Source: Simiduia aestuariiviva (lineage in GTDB: Bacteria > Pseudomonadota > Gammaproteobacteria > Pseudomonadales > Cellvibrionaceae). From it: 64,000 nt of DNA. The position numbers were made by a program, and so were the translations under genes. The stretch spans positions 106,028 through 170,027 of the forward strand of contig NZ_JACHXZ010000002.1 of NCBI RefSeq assembly GCF_014192475.1, given 5' to 3'. Below are positions 36,255-45,950 of the stretch, one piece after another (within the stretch, counting starts at the first letter, position 1; each line of letters starts with the position of its first letter). The notes beneath the pieces were generated by a model. The model ran no database searches and was not told the origin of the DNA. It saw only the letters and a list, made by a program, of their open reading frames with translations.

Positions 36255-36753
36255 GCGCGGGTCGACAAAACTATCTAAAAACCAAGGGGTCGCAGCGTGC
36301 GGCCCTTTGGCGTTGTGGGGTCCGCAGGCCGTGTACTATCCGGTAGTCAGTAAAAAAATCCGACAAATCAAAAGCTTAGTGTGCAAGCGCTGATCGATGA
36401 AAGCTGTGACTTCGAGCGCAGATGCTAGCTTAGCTTGGCACTATAGTGCTGGGTTGCACCTGCAATCGAAAACAATGATGGGGGCAGGGATGTCAATCAA
36501 GGCACGCCGGCGTGTTTCTGAGCGGGTCTAATGTTGATAAAAAGCTATTTATAATGCAGACTTACGAGCACTATTGAAGATATATTCTAGGTTTGTAGTC
36601 TAACTTCATGACCGTTTTGGCTCTCTGAGACTGTTAGCCACCGTTACGCCGGCGTCTCAAGTGCATTATCGCTGAGTGATTTAAGGGCCCGTGGGTGCCT
36701 GTGTAAACGCTCCGGTATAGCTAGAGTCGGGGAGATAATAAAAGGATCGTCAT
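36255..36753. other. Long asd-fimV intergenic region with paired palindromes
   Basis: About 500 bases contain no convincing gene. A 12-13 bp imperfect hairpin (36282-36310, CCAAGGGG-TCGCA / TGCGG-CCCTTTGG) follows asd but lacks a U tract. The 10-base palindrome ACGCCGGCGT occurs twice (36504-36513, extended to a 12-base palindrome, and 36646-36655). A TATAAT at 36550-36555 has only a weak -35 match. A good ribosome-binding site (AAAAGGA) precedes fimV. Confidence 0.55.
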
Positions 36754-39700
36754 ATGCGTCTTCGTAAGTTGGCTTTATCAATTGGGGTATCAGCAGCGCT
36801 GGTCTCCAATCTGGGTTTCGCCCTTGGATTGGGTGAAATCAAGCTCAACTCGGCATTGAATCAACCGCTCGATGCTCAAATCAAGCTGCTCCAGGTTCGC
36901 GACCTGAGTGAAGAAGAAATCATAGTGCAGTTGGCTTCGCGCGAAGCCTATGAACGCGCTAATGTTGAGCGCTTGTTCTTTCTGAGCGGCATGAAGTTCG
37001 AAGTGGTCTTGGATGATCCCAATAACCCACATATTCGAGTCACTACGCAAGATAACGTTCGAGAGCCCTACCTGAACTTTCTGTTGGAAACTCAGTGGCC
37101 CACTGGGCGTATGCTCCGTGAATACACGGTGTTAATGGACCTCCCAACGTTCAGTGAGAAAAATCAAAAAGCCGTGGCGGCACCCAGTCAATCTGCGCCT
37201 GCTGCGGTGCCGGTAAAGCCGCGTCCAGCGGTGCAGCCTGCTCAGCCGGTGGCCAGTGCGCGCCCTGAACCTCGCCAGGAGCCACGCGCAGCGGCGGCGG
37301 GCGATTATGCCGTTCGCGCGAACGACACGCTTTGGGATATCGCCCTGATGGCGCGTCCAGATCGCAGCTACTCGGTTCAGCAGACGATGCTAGCCATTCA
37401 GCGTTTAAATCCAGATGCATTCATCAACAACAATATTAATCTGCTTAAAAAAGGCCAGGTGTTGCGCCTGCCTGCCGCGGATGAAATCAGTTCGTTGAGC
37501 ACGCGTCAGGCGATCAATGAGGTCGCTTATCAAAACAGTCAGTGGACCGGTGGCGCGGCCCTTGAGGGCAGTCGTCGCAGCGGCTCGGTGTCCGATCGAG
37601 CTAGCGGTAGAGAAGGGCGCGTACAGCTGAGTAGCGGCAGCGCATCTACGGAGGTTAACGCGGGCAGCGGGCGTGGTCGCAATGTCGAAGCGCTCGAAAA
37701 TGAATTGGCAATCGCGCAGGAGCAGCTGGGTGTAGCGCAGCGTCAAAATGAAGATTTGCGTGGCCGGGTCTCAGATCTAGAAGGTCAGATCGAGACGATG
37801 GAGCGCTTGCTGGAAGTGACCAGCGAGCAGTTGCGGGCGCTGCAGTTGGCCTCGGCCAAAGGGCTTGAAGGTGAAGAGTCTGCAGCTCCCTCAGTGGCGC
37901 AGCCCGCACCCGCAGAAACCGCGGCTCCTGCACCGACAACCCAAGCAGAACAGCCGCAGCCAAAGCCGGCGGCGAGCAATGTAGTGGTTGCCAGCAAGCC
38001 GGAGCCATCCTTGGTCGACACCCTGATGGACAACATTTTGTACATCGCGCTGGCGCTGTTGGCATTGTTGGGTGGCCTGTTCTTCTGGAAGCGTCAGCAA
38101 AGCGACGCTGCCGATGCAGACGATGAACTGGACTTCTTTGAAGAGTCTGAAGCTGAGTCTGACGAGGTGGACCCCTTCGCGCTGCCCGACGAGATGCCAG
38201 CAGAAATGGATGAGCTTGATGAAGAGCAAGCCATTGAAGACTACGAAGAGGTAGAAAGTGCAGAGGCGGAGACCGCCGATGTCGCGGCCGAAGCGGATAT
38301 CTACATTGCGTATGGCAAATACGATCAAGCAGAGGAAATGTTGGTTAAGGCGTTGGCGCAAGATCCAGGTCGCGAAGACGTCACCTTAAAGCTGCTCGAA
38401 GTGTACGCAGAAACGAAAAACCTTGAGGCGTTCGATCAGCACTATGCCGGATTGCTCAGCAGCGCAGATGGTCAAACCCTGCAGCGTGCTGAAGAGCTGC
38501 GCGATTCAATTCCGGGTGCGGGTGAATTTGACCGCACTCAAGTGCAAACGGTTGCCGCGGTGGCAGCGGTAGGTGCGGCTGCTGCCGTAGCCGATGATCA
38601 GGAAGATATTCTTCAGGAAGATCCGCTTTTGAGTCTCGCCGAAGAAGGCGCAGAGGATAACGATTTTGGCGCCTTGGAGGGGTTGGAAGATCTCGACACC
38701 GATTTTGGCGACCTAAATGCTACCGAAGATTCGCACGACGAGCTGTCCCTCAATTTGGATGATGCCGAAGAGATGGGCGATCTGGACTTTGATCTGGATG
38801 GTTTGGATGAGGGCGGTGCCGCTGAGACCGAGGGATTATCGCTCAACCTGGATGCAGGGACCAATGATAGCGAAGAGGCAGAAGAGTTTAGCCTTGATTT
38901 GGGGGATGATGACGGCGAATTTACCCTCGATTTAGACAGCGAAGAGGACAAGCAGGCGCTAGAAGAACTATCGCTGGATGGTGATGATGACTTTGGCTTG
39001 ACGCTCGATACCGAGGCAGACTCTGCCACGGAAGACGACGAATTTACGCTCTCGTTGGATGATGCGGAGCCTGAAGTTACCGATCTAGCCGCAGGTGCGT
39101 CTGCGCAAGCGGATGAAGATTTGTTAGATCTGGATGTGTCCGATTTGTCAGCGGCGCAACCCGATAGTTCTAGCAGCGCCAGTGACGATGAAGATTTTGC
39201 CTTAAATTTGGATGACGACGGTGACTTGTCCGTAAACCTTGGCGATATGGGCGAAGCGGAATCCACCGCAGATGATGAAATGTTCGACCTTTCTTTGGAG
39301 GATGAACTGGAATTATCTGGTGGGTCAGACGCTGAGGTCGATGCCACGGCAGCGCTCAACACTGGCGATGATGGTGACGAGCCAGAGTCGTTAACCGTTG
39401 AGGCCGATGATTTTGATATGGCGGAAGGCTTCGGCGACGCAGATTTAGCGGCCTTGGATCAAGAGATGGAGACGCTGTCTGCCGACTTGGATCTGGATGA
39501 CGATCTGGCTGCACTGGATGATGCAGGTGATCAGGGTGCGCCATCTGCGGAAGCCCTCAATGCAGAAGAAGAGCCAGAGTTCGACATTAGCGCGGATCTT
39601 GGAATAGAGGACGGTGCAGATGAATTGCCACCGCTCGGCAGTAGCGATGATGATGTGTTTGAGCAGGCCATGGCAGACACGCCGGAATCTGAGGATGACG

Positions 39701-39891
39701 AAGACGGTGTAGATGCCGAGTTGGGCTTTTTGGCCGACAGCGACGAGGTTGCAACCAAGCTAGACTTGGCGCGCGCCTATATCGATATGGGCGATAGTGA
39801 AGGTGCCCGTGATATCTTGAGTGAAGTCCTGGAAGAGGGCGATGATACCCAGAAGGGCGAAGCTGAAGATCTAATGTCGCGTATTGGTTAG
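36754..39891 (+). CDS. fimV: FimV-like peptidoglycan-binding pole-organising protein
   Basis: A 1045-residue FimV family protein. In pseudomonads FimV scaffolds the cell pole for type IV pili and twitching. In order there is a signal peptide (MRLRKLALSIGVSAALVSNL...), the FimV N-terminal domain (residues ~25-135, LGEIKLNSALNQPLDAQIKL) and a Pro/Ala-rich linker. A LysM domain (~185-250, YAVRANDTLWDIALMARPDR) and a coiled coil (~305-370) come next, then one membrane helix (~425-445, NILYIALALLALLGGLFFW). The cytoplasmic tail starts with a TPR-like part and continues as a very acidic repetitive stretch (~620-985, LSLNLD and FTLDLD units). It ends with the conserved C-terminal motif KLDLARAYIDMGDSEGARDI. 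It stands alone, with its own terminator. Confidence 0.93.
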   Translation: MRLRKLALSIGVSAALVSNLGFALGLGEIKLNSALNQPLDAQIKLLQVRDLSEEEIIVQLASREAYERANVERLFFLSGMKFEVVLDDPNNPHIRVTTQDNVREPYLNFLLETQWPTGRMLREYTVLMDLPTFSEKNQKAVAAPSQSAPAAVPVKPRPAVQPAQPVASARPEPRQEPRAAAAGDYAVRANDTLWDIALMARPDRSYSVQQTMLAIQRLNPDAFINNNINLLKKGQVLRLPAADEISSLSTRQAINEVAYQNSQWTGGAALEGSRRSGSVSDRASGREGRVQLSSGSASTEVNAGSGRGRNVEALENELAIAQEQLGVAQRQNEDLRGRVSDLEGQIETMERLLEVTSEQLRALQLASAKGLEGEESAAPSVAQPAPAETAAPAPTTQAEQPQPKPAASNVVVASKPEPSLVDTLMDNILYIALALLALLGGLFFWKRQQSDAADADDELDFFEESEAESDEVDPFALPDEMPAEMDELDEEQAIEDYEEVESAEAETADVAAEADIYIAYGKYDQAEEMLVKALAQDPGREDVTLKLLEVYAETKNLEAFDQHYAGLLSSADGQTLQRAEELRDSIPGAGEFDRTQVQTVAAVAAVGAAAAVADDQEDILQEDPLLSLAEEGAEDNDFGALEGLEDLDTDFGDLNATEDSHDELSLNLDDAEEMGDLDFDLDGLDEGGAAETEGLSLNLDAGTNDSEEAEEFSLDLGDDDGEFTLDLDSEEDKQALEELSLDGDDDFGLTLDTEADSATEDDEFTLSLDDAEPEVTDLAAGASAQADEDLLDLDVSDLSAAQPDSSSSASDDEDFALNLDDDGDLSVNLGDMGEAESTADDEMFDLSLEDELELSGGSDAEVDATAALNTGDDGDEPESLTVEADDFDMAEGFGDADLAALDQEMETLSADLDLDDDLAALDDAGDQGAPSAEALNAEEEPEFDISADLGIEDGADELPPLGSSDDDVFEQAMADTPESEDDEDGVDAELGFLADSDEVATKLDLARAYIDMGDSEGARDILSEVLEEGDDTQKGEAEDLMSRIG

Positions 39892-39904
39892 CGTTAGACT
39901 TGCC

Positions 39905-39942
39905 AAAAGGCCCTGTAGGCGTTAGCTTGCAGGGCCTTTTTT
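39905..39942 (+). terminator. Intrinsic terminator after fimV
   Basis: AAAAGGCCCTG (39905-39915) pairs with CAGGGCCTTTT (39930-39940) over a 14-base loop, then TT. It lies 14 bases past the fimV stop. Confidence 0.88.
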
Positions 39943-40017
39943 ATGGCCTGCGGGTCGCCGATTAACGGTATTTGTGTGCAAAAGATTTACACCCCGAATT
40001 GCGAAATAGTGGCCGGC

Positions 40018-40848
40018 ATGCAATTGCCGGAAGGCGTGCGCCGTGTGGCGTTATCGCTCGAGTACCACGGCGGCAGTTTTCGTGGGTTTCAACAGCAGGA
40101 AGAGGGCGTGCCGACGGTTCAGTCGGCACTCCAGCACGCTTTGTCAAAAGTGGCGAACGAGCCCATTACCTTGGCCTGTGCCGGTCGCACTGATGCGGCG
40201 GTACATGCAACAAATCAGGTGGTGCACTTCGATACGCGCGCAGACCGTACCGCAAAGGCGTGGACGGCGGGGGTCAATGCCAATTTACCCGCGGGTGTGT
40301 CAATCAAGTGGGCGGCAGAAGTGGCGCCTGAATTTCACGCGCGCTTCAGTGCGCGCGAGCGCACTTACCGCTACATCATTTTTAACTCGCCTTTCAGGCC
40401 GGCACTGCAGCATGATCAATTGACTTGGTGTCGCGAACCGTTGGACGTCGATCGCATGCGTGCCGGCGCTCAGCAGCTGATTGGCGAGCACAATTTTAAT
40501 GCGTTTCGTGCGGCTCAGTGCCAGGCCCGCCATCCAGTGCGTGAAATTAAGCGTATAGACCTTGCAAGGCGCGGCGACCTCATCATTATAGAAATTACCG
40601 CCAACGCATTTTTGCACCATATGGTGCGCAATATCTCGGGTGTGCTCATGCGAGTTGGCAAGGGCTGGGCAAATGTCGATTGGGTCTCTGAGGTGTTGGC
40701 ATCTCAGGATCGAACAAAAGCGGCTGAGACGGCGCCGCCCTATGGGCTGTATTTGGTGCATGTGGCTTACCCCGCGCAATTTGGATTGCCAGAGTTTCAG
40801 CCTGGCCCGTGTTTTTTAGCCGAAAAGCTGGGTGATTTTAGCCGTTGA
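40018..40848 (+). CDS. truA: tRNA pseudouridine(38-40) synthase
   Basis: A 276-residue TruA that makes pseudouridine at positions 38-40 of the tRNA anticodon arm. The catalytic aspartate is in CAGRTDAAVHATNQVVHFDT, and ARFSARERTYRYII plus NAFLHHMVRNISGVLMRVG are family motifs. The frame is open back to an ATG at 39943, but that lies just after the fimV terminator stem. ATG 40018 starts the protein right at the conserved VRRVALSLEYHGGSF segment. The start is uncertain, since neither has a strong ribosome-binding site. It is followed by trpF. Confidence 0.92.
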   Translation: MQLPEGVRRVALSLEYHGGSFRGFQQQEEGVPTVQSALQHALSKVANEPITLACAGRTDAAVHATNQVVHFDTRADRTAKAWTAGVNANLPAGVSIKWAAEVAPEFHARFSARERTYRYIIFNSPFRPALQHDQLTWCREPLDVDRMRAGAQQLIGEHNFNAFRAAQCQARHPVREIKRIDLARRGDLIIIEITANAFLHHMVRNISGVLMRVGKGWANVDWVSEVLASQDRTKAAETAPPYGLYLVHVAYPAQFGLPEFQPGPCFLAEKLGDFSR

Positions 40849-40923
40849 CCGGCAGTTTTGTGCGGTCTTTTCTGCTAGTATTCGGCCTCCGTTAAATCCG
40901 CTAGCCGGTAAAGGTAGACGCCC

Positions 40924-41583
40924 GTGAATACCCGCTTGTCGCACCAGCGAACGCGCATAAAAGTATGTGGCCTGACCGAGGTCGACAATCTTTTGGCCGT
41001 TGAGTCCTGTGGTGTGGATGCCCTTGGTTTTGTATTTTATCCGCACAGCCCGCGGGCGGTAACGGTTGAGCGGGCTGTAGACCTTGTGCAGGCATTAGGG
41101 CCATTGACGCAGCGAGTGGGCTTGTTCGTGAATGCATCGCTGGCGACGATTGAGTCTGTGTTGAGTGCGGTGCCTTTGTCAGTACTGCAGTTTCATGGCG
41201 ATGAAACTGCAGAACATTGCGAGGCTTTTGGCCTGCCATATTTTAAAGCGTTTAGAATGAAAGATGGCTTTGCACTCGACGCCGCCATGGCGGCGCATCC
41301 TCGCGCCGCTGGCTTTTTGCTCGACGCCTACCAGCCCGGGGTGCCGGGTGGTACCGGTGCACAGTTCAACTGGGACCGAGTACCTCAACAGGCGCCGCGC
41401 CCATTGTTGCTGGCCGGCGGGCTCAGCGCCGACAACGTCGGTCGCGCAATTGCAAAGACTGGCGTCTATGGCGTAGATGTTAGCGGAGGGGTGGAGGTCG
41501 CGCCCGGCATTAAAGATATTGAGAAAGTGCGCGCGTTAGTGGCTGCGGTAAAGGCTGCAGATCACGCGCGGTGCACTCTTTAG
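40924..41583 (+). CDS. trpF: Phosphoribosylanthranilate isomerase
   Basis: A 219-residue TIM-barrel enzyme carrying out the Amadori rearrangement in tryptophan synthesis. The catalytic cysteine is in IKVCGLTEVDN and the catalytic aspartate in GVDVSGGVEVAPGIKD; the phosphate loop is LLLAGGLSADNVG. The start is GTG 40924. It is the first of a trpF-trpB-trpA run. The early trp genes (trpEGDC) are not in this window, the usual split arrangement in this group. Confidence 0.96.
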   Translation: MNTRLSHQRTRIKVCGLTEVDNLLAVESCGVDALGFVFYPHSPRAVTVERAVDLVQALGPLTQRVGLFVNASLATIESVLSAVPLSVLQFHGDETAEHCEAFGLPYFKAFRMKDGFALDAAMAAHPRAAGFLLDAYQPGVPGGTGAQFNWDRVPQQAPRPLLLAGGLSADNVGRAIAKTGVYGVDVSGGVEVAPGIKDIEKVRALVAAVKAADHARCTL

Positions 41584-41622
41584 CTCGTTTGAATTGAGCG
41601 CAATTTGGCAACGGAGTTGAAT

Positions 41623-42867
41623 GTGTCAAACCAGGAAAACAAACCTACTGCAGTAGATTACGATGCGGTCCCCGATGCCAAGGGTCGATTTGGTGACTAT
41701 GGTGGACGCTTCGTTTCGGAGACGCTGATTCATGCGTTGGATGAATTGGACGCGATGTATCGCAAGCTCAAGCAAGACCCAGAGTTTCAGGCCGAGTTTG
41801 ATCACGATTTAGCGCACTATGTTGGGCGTCCATCACCCTTGTATTTTGCAGAGCGACTCACGGCACACGTTGGGGGCGCAAAAATTTATCTCAAGCGCGA
41901 AGATTTAAACCACACGGGCGCCCACAAGGTAAACAATACCATCGGCCAAGCGCTGCTGGCTAAACATTCGGGCAAGCAGCGGGTCATTGCCGAAACGGGC
42001 GCAGGTCAACACGGGGTGGCGACAGCTACAGTGGCGGCGCGTTTGGGGTTGAAGTGCCAAGTGTATATGGGCGCAGAAGACGTGCGCAGGCAGGCTTTAA
42101 ATGTGTATCGCATGAAGCTGTTGGGCGCGGAGGTCATCGCGGTAGAATCGGGTTCTCGCACGCTGAAAGATGCGATGAATGAAGCCATGCGCGATTGGGC
42201 TACCAATGTCGACGATACCTTTTACATTATCGGCACAGTGGCCGGTCCGGCGCCATACCCCGAGCTCGTGCGCGATTTTCAGTGTGTGATCGGGCGCGAA
42301 GCGCGCGCCCAGTCGCTCGCACAAATTGGTCGGCTGCCCGATGCCCTAGTGGCTTGCGTCGGTGGTGGGTCCAATGCCATCGGCCTTTTTCACCCCTTCT
42401 TAAAAGATGCCGACGTCGCAATTTATGGGGTCGAAGCCGGTGGTGATGGCGTTGAAACCGGCCGCCACGCCGCGCCACTCAATGACGGAATTCCCGGCAT
42501 TCTGCACGGTAATCGCACCTACCTCATGGAAGATGAAAATGGGCAAATTATTGAAACCCACTCGGTTTCAGCCGGCCTAGATTATCCGGGCGTGGGGCCA
42601 GAGCATTCATTTCTGAAAGATGTTGGGCGCGCCCAATACGTGGCCATCAATGATGATGAGGCGCTCGCTGCGTTCCGCACGCTGACGCGCGTTGAGGGCA
42701 TTATGCCGGCGCTGGAATCCAGTCACGCGGTGGCCTATGCCATGAAATTGGCGCGCACCATGGATAAGGACAAGTGCATTGTGGTGAACCTGTCTGGCCG
42801 TGGCGACAAAGACATTCTGACCGTGGCCGATATCGACGGCATAACCGTCGGCACCACCAATCGCTAA
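41623..42867 (+). CDS. trpB: Tryptophan synthase, beta chain
   Basis: A 414-residue PLP enzyme joining indole and serine. The PLP lysine is K102 in [20 protein letters not shown], and the phosphate-binding loop is VGGGSNAIG. The substrate-channel partner TrpA follows 27 bases later. The start is taken as GTG 41623, with GGAG (41613-41616) six bases upstream. An in-frame TTG at 41605 would put the ribosome-binding site inside the gene, and the ATG at 41621 is out of frame. Confidence 0.97.
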   Translation: MSNQENKPTAVDYDAVPDAKGRFGDYGGRFVSETLIHALDELDAMYRKLKQDPEFQAEFDHDLAHYVGRPSPLYFAERLTAHVGGAKIYLKREDLNHTGAHKVNNTIGQALLAKHSGKQRVIAETGAGQHGVATATVAARLGLKCQVYMGAEDVRRQALNVYRMKLLGAEVIAVESGSRTLKDAMNEAMRDWATNVDDTFYIIGTVAGPAPYPELVRDFQCVIGREARAQSLAQIGRLPDALVACVGGGSNAIGLFHPFLKDADVAIYGVEAGGDGVETGRHAAPLNDGIPGILHGNRTYLMEDENGQIIETHSVSAGLDYPGVGPEHSFLKDVGRAQYVAINDDEALAAFRTLTRVEGIMPALESSHAVAYAMKLARTMDKDKCIVVNLSGRGDKDILTVADIDGITVGTTNR

Positions 42868-42894
42868 CCGGTAATCGAGTTACTTGGAATCCCT

Positions 42895-43704
42895 ATGAAC
42901 CGAATTAATGAGTGTTTGCGAACATTGCAGGCCGAAGGAAAAAAAGCGTTGGTCACCTACATTGTCAACGGTGACCCAGAGCCCAGCGCGACGCTTGCGA
43001 CAATGCATGCGTTGGTGGCTCAGGGTGCAAATATTTTAGAGCTGGGTGTGCCGTTTTCAGATCCCATGGCGGACGGTCCTGTGATTCAACTCGGTCACGA
43101 GCGCGCGTTAGCCCACAATACGAGTTTGCGCGGCACCTTGGCCGTGGTGTCTGAATTTCGAAAAACGAACCAGCAGACGCCCGTGGTGCTCATGGGTTAT
43201 GTAAACCCCATGGTGAGAATGGGGTTTGAGGTATTGGCCGATCAGGCCGCTGCCGCCGGAGTTGATGGCTTCCTAACGGTGGATTTGCCACCGGAAGAGT
43301 CCGAACCCTTTAATGAAATTCTAAAAGCCCGTGAGCTTGAGAATATTTTCCTGCTGGCACCCACGACCACAGATGCCCGCATTGGCAGCATTACTGCCTT
43401 GGCGGGTGGTTTTCTTTACTATGTGTCCTTAAAGGGTGTGACCGGTGCAGGGCATTTGGATATTGACGCTGTGACCGCTAAAATCGCCGACATTCGACGC
43501 CACTCAACCCTGCCGCTGTGCGTGGGGTTTGGCATTAAAGATGCCCAGTCCGCCAAGGCCGTGGCGTCAGTAGCCGATGGCGTAGTGGTGGGTAGCTTAT
43601 TAGTGAGCAAAATGGGTGAATTGGCTGGGCAGCCTGCTGAGCAGATCGCCGAGCAAACAGCAAGCCTCATTGCGCCGTTGCGAGCGGCGCTAGATAGCCT
43701 GTAA
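42895..43704 (+). CDS. trpA: Tryptophan synthase, alpha chain
   Basis: A 269-residue TIM-barrel enzyme releasing indole from indole-3-glycerol phosphate. Both catalytic acids lie in [20 protein letters not shown]. The phosphate-binding regions are [10 protein letters not shown] and the glycine-rich [10 protein letters not shown]. It follows trpB with a short gap and is followed by accD. Confidence 0.97.
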   Translation: MNRINECLRTLQAEGKKALVTYIVNGDPEPSATLATMHALVAQGANILELGVPFSDPMADGPVIQLGHERALAHNTSLRGTLAVVSEFRKTNQQTPVVLMGYVNPMVRMGFEVLADQAAAAGVDGFLTVDLPPEESEPFNEILKARELENIFLLAPTTTDARIGSITALAGGFLYYVSLKGVTGAGHLDIDAVTAKIADIRRHSTLPLCVGFGIKDAQSAKAVASVADGVVVGSLLVSKMGELAGQPAEQIAEQTASLIAPLRAALDSL

Positions 43705-43751
43705 ACACAGGTAAAACAACAAATTACAACTTAAGACTTGGGTATACGATC

Positions 43752-44615
43752 ATGAGCTGGTTGGACAAAATTGTCACAAATGTGGTTCGCAAAGACACTA
43801 AGCGTGTCGAGAGCAAGGTGCCGGAAGGACTGTGGAAGAAGTGTTTAAAGTGTGCGGCGGTTCTGTATCGCCCTGAACTTGAGCGCAATCTCGATGTGTG
43901 TCCAAAGTGTGATCACCACATGCGCATCGGCGCGCGCCGCCGCTTGGATATTTTCTTAGATCCACAAGAGCGCCACGAGATCGGTGCCGATGTACTGCCG
44001 GTTGATCGTCTGAAATTCAAAGACGTAAAAAAATACAAAGACCGTTTGACCCAAGCCCAGAAAGACACTGGTGAAAAAGACGCACTGGTGGCGATGAAGG
44101 GGCTGCTCAAGGGGATGCCGGTGGTCGCCGTTGCCTTTGAGTTCGCGTTCCACGGCGGCTCAATGGGTTATGTGGTTGGTGAGCGCTTTACGCGCGCGGC
44201 CCAAGTGGCGCTGGAAGAGAAAATTCCACTGGTATGTTTTTCTGCCACCGGTGGAGCGCGCATGCAGGAAGCACTGATCTCCCTCATGCAAATGGCGAAA
44301 ACCAGCGCGGTGATCGAGCGCTTGAAAATGGCTGGCGTGCCTTACATTTCCATCATGACCGACCCCGTGTACGGCGGCGTGTCGGCCAGCTTGGCCCTGC
44401 TGGGCGACATCAATGCTGCGGAGCCGGGTGCGCGCGCTGGGTTTGCCGGTCCCAACATCATTGAACAAACCATTCGTCAAAAGCTGCCCAAAGGCTTTCA
44501 GCGCGCTGAATTCCTGTTGGAGCACGGTGCCATCGACATGATTATTGCGCGTGAAAATATGCGCGATAAAGTAGCTGGCCTGCTGGCTAAGTTCACCAAC
44601 AGCAAGGTGGCCTAA
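43752..44615 (+). CDS. accD: Acetyl-CoA carboxylase carboxyltransferase, beta subunit
   Basis: A 287-residue subunit of the carboxyltransferase that makes malonyl-CoA for fatty-acid synthesis. The N-terminal zinc ribbon has C31, C34, C50 and C53 (CLKC and CPKC). The crotonase-fold core contains [37 protein letters not shown] and [16 protein letters not shown]. The alpha subunit (accA) is not in the window. It stands between trpA and folC. Confidence 0.97.
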   Translation: MSWLDKIVTNVVRKDTKRVESKVPEGLWKKCLKCAAVLYRPELERNLDVCPKCDHHMRIGARRRLDIFLDPQERHEIGADVLPVDRLKFKDVKKYKDRLTQAQKDTGEKDALVAMKGLLKGMPVVAVAFEFAFHGGSMGYVVGERFTRAAQVALEEKIPLVCFSATGGARMQEALISLMQMAKTSAVIERLKMAGVPYISIMTDPVYGGVSASLALLGDINAAEPGARAGFAGPNIIEQTIRQKLPKGFQRAEFLLEHGAIDMIIARENMRDKVAGLLAKFTNSKVA

Positions 44616-44620
44616 CCGCC

Positions 44621-45874
44621 GTGCGGTTTGGCCACCTGTCGGACTGGTTGCGCTGGCAAGAGCAGCACCACCCCAGTGCCATCGACCTCGGTTTAGAGCG
44701 GGTGCGCCTAGTCGCTGAGCGACTTGGGCTGCTGGCGCCCAATAACGCCAAAGTAATCACAGTGGCGGGGACTAACGGCAAGGGCAGTACTGTGTCGACG
44801 CTGGCGGCGTTATTAGCCAGCCAGCAATATCGCGTCGGCGCCTATACCTCGCCCCACCTACTGCGCTACAACGAACGCATTCGCCTAAATGGTGAACCTG
44901 CAAGTGACCAGCTGATCTGCCAGGCGTTTGCCGCTATTGATGCGCAGGCGCAGGATGTCAGTCTCACCTATTTCGAATTTGGCACCTTGGCGGCGCTGTG
45001 GATCTTCCAGCAGCAAGAGGTTGATTATTGGATTCTTGAGGTCGGGTTGGGCGGTCGCCTTGATGCGGTCAATATCATCGATGCCGACGTGGCCATCATC
45101 ACCAGCATTGCGTTGGACCATCAGGATTGGCTGGGCACAGACTTGGCCCAAATCGGGCGGGAAAAAGCCGGTATTTGCCGCGCTGGAAGGCCAGTTATCT
45201 ATGTTGATGCCACGCCCCAGTCATCGGTGCTTGAGGTGGTGGCGTCGGTAGGTGCCAGCAGTTTACTCATCGGTCGAGATTTCACCGTCAACACCGCCGA
45301 CGGCCTGTGTGAGCTCACCTACGCCGACCAAATTTTCGCCTTTCCCGAGCCCCATTTGCCCTTGCCCAGTGTGGTTGCTGCATTGGTGGCGCTGCTGTCA
45401 CTGGGGATTCAGATAAACGGCGCGGCGCTGCAGCAATTAGCGCATTTGCGAGTACCGGGTCGATTTCAGCAATTGCAATGGCGCGACCGTCATTGGGTCT
45501 TGGATGTGGCACACAATCCCGCGGCGTCCCAATTTTTTGCCAGCCGAGCCGCAGCCATTGAGGGCAGGGGGCGCACCCATGCCATCGTGGCTATGATGGC
45601 CGACAAAGACCATGCGGGCACCTTGGCGCCGCTGCAGCCGCTCGTGGATCAGTGGTATTTTGCGGATTTGCCGGACAATCCTCGCGCAGCCCAGGGGCGC
45701 GCCCTGTCGCAATGGGTGACGGGCCCTGCCAGTTGTGAGGTCGACGTCGGGGAGGCCTTGCAGGCCGCTGAGCGCAATAGCCAGCAGGGTGATAGCATAT
45801 GGGTGTTAGGATCATTCTTTACGGTGTCTGCTGCGCTCGAATGGCTTGAGGCGCAGGGCGCTTCAGTGAGCTGA
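44621..45874 (+). CDS. folC: Bifunctional tetrahydrofolate / dihydrofolate synthase (folylpolyglutamate synthase)
   Basis: A 417-residue Mur-ligase-type enzyme adding glutamate to dihydropteroate and folates. The ATP loop is VAGTNGKGSTVSTLAALL, followed by YTSPHLLRYNERIRLNGE and the metal-binding VGLGGRLDAVNI. The C-terminal domain contains WVLDVAHNPAA. It starts at GTG 44621, 5 bases after the accD stop, an arrangement common in this group. Confidence 0.95.
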   Translation: MRFGHLSDWLRWQEQHHPSAIDLGLERVRLVAERLGLLAPNNAKVITVAGTNGKGSTVSTLAALLASQQYRVGAYTSPHLLRYNERIRLNGEPASDQLICQAFAAIDAQAQDVSLTYFEFGTLAALWIFQQQEVDYWILEVGLGGRLDAVNIIDADVAIITSIALDHQDWLGTDLAQIGREKAGICRAGRPVIYVDATPQSSVLEVVASVGASSLLIGRDFTVNTADGLCELTYADQIFAFPEPHLPLPSVVAALVALLSLGIQINGAALQQLAHLRVPGRFQQLQWRDRHWVLDVAHNPAASQFFASRAAAIEGRGRTHAIVAMMADKDHAGTLAPLQPLVDQWYFADLPDNPRAAQGRALSQWVTGPASCEVDVGEALQAAERNSQQGDSIWVLGSFFTVSAALEWLEAQGASVS

Positions 45875-45950
45875 AGCGGTGCGGATGACGTGCTGGCTGC
45901 AGCGCTTTAAGATGGCTGGCTTAATTACACATTTTTGGACGTAATATTTC

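Noticed and set aside
36533..36555. TTGATA and TATAAT in the fimV upstream region as a sigma-70 promoter
   Set aside because: The spacer is only about 10 bases, too short for sigma-70; only the -10 box is acceptable, so it is not listed as a promoter.
38613..39362. A 249-codon minus-strand open frame rich in serine
   Set aside because: It is the antisense shadow of the Asp/Glu-codon repeats in fimV (GAT/GAC/GAG read as Ser-rich on the other strand). It has no family match and no ribosome-binding site.
39943..40017. Upstream ATG for truA at 39943
   Set aside because: It sits directly at the end of the fimV terminator stem, so transcripts starting later would lack it. The extra 25 residues are unlike TruA N-termini.
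41621..41623. ATG just before the chosen trpB start
   Set aside because: It is out of frame with trpB; the in-frame GTG at 41623 has the ribosome-binding site at correct spacing.
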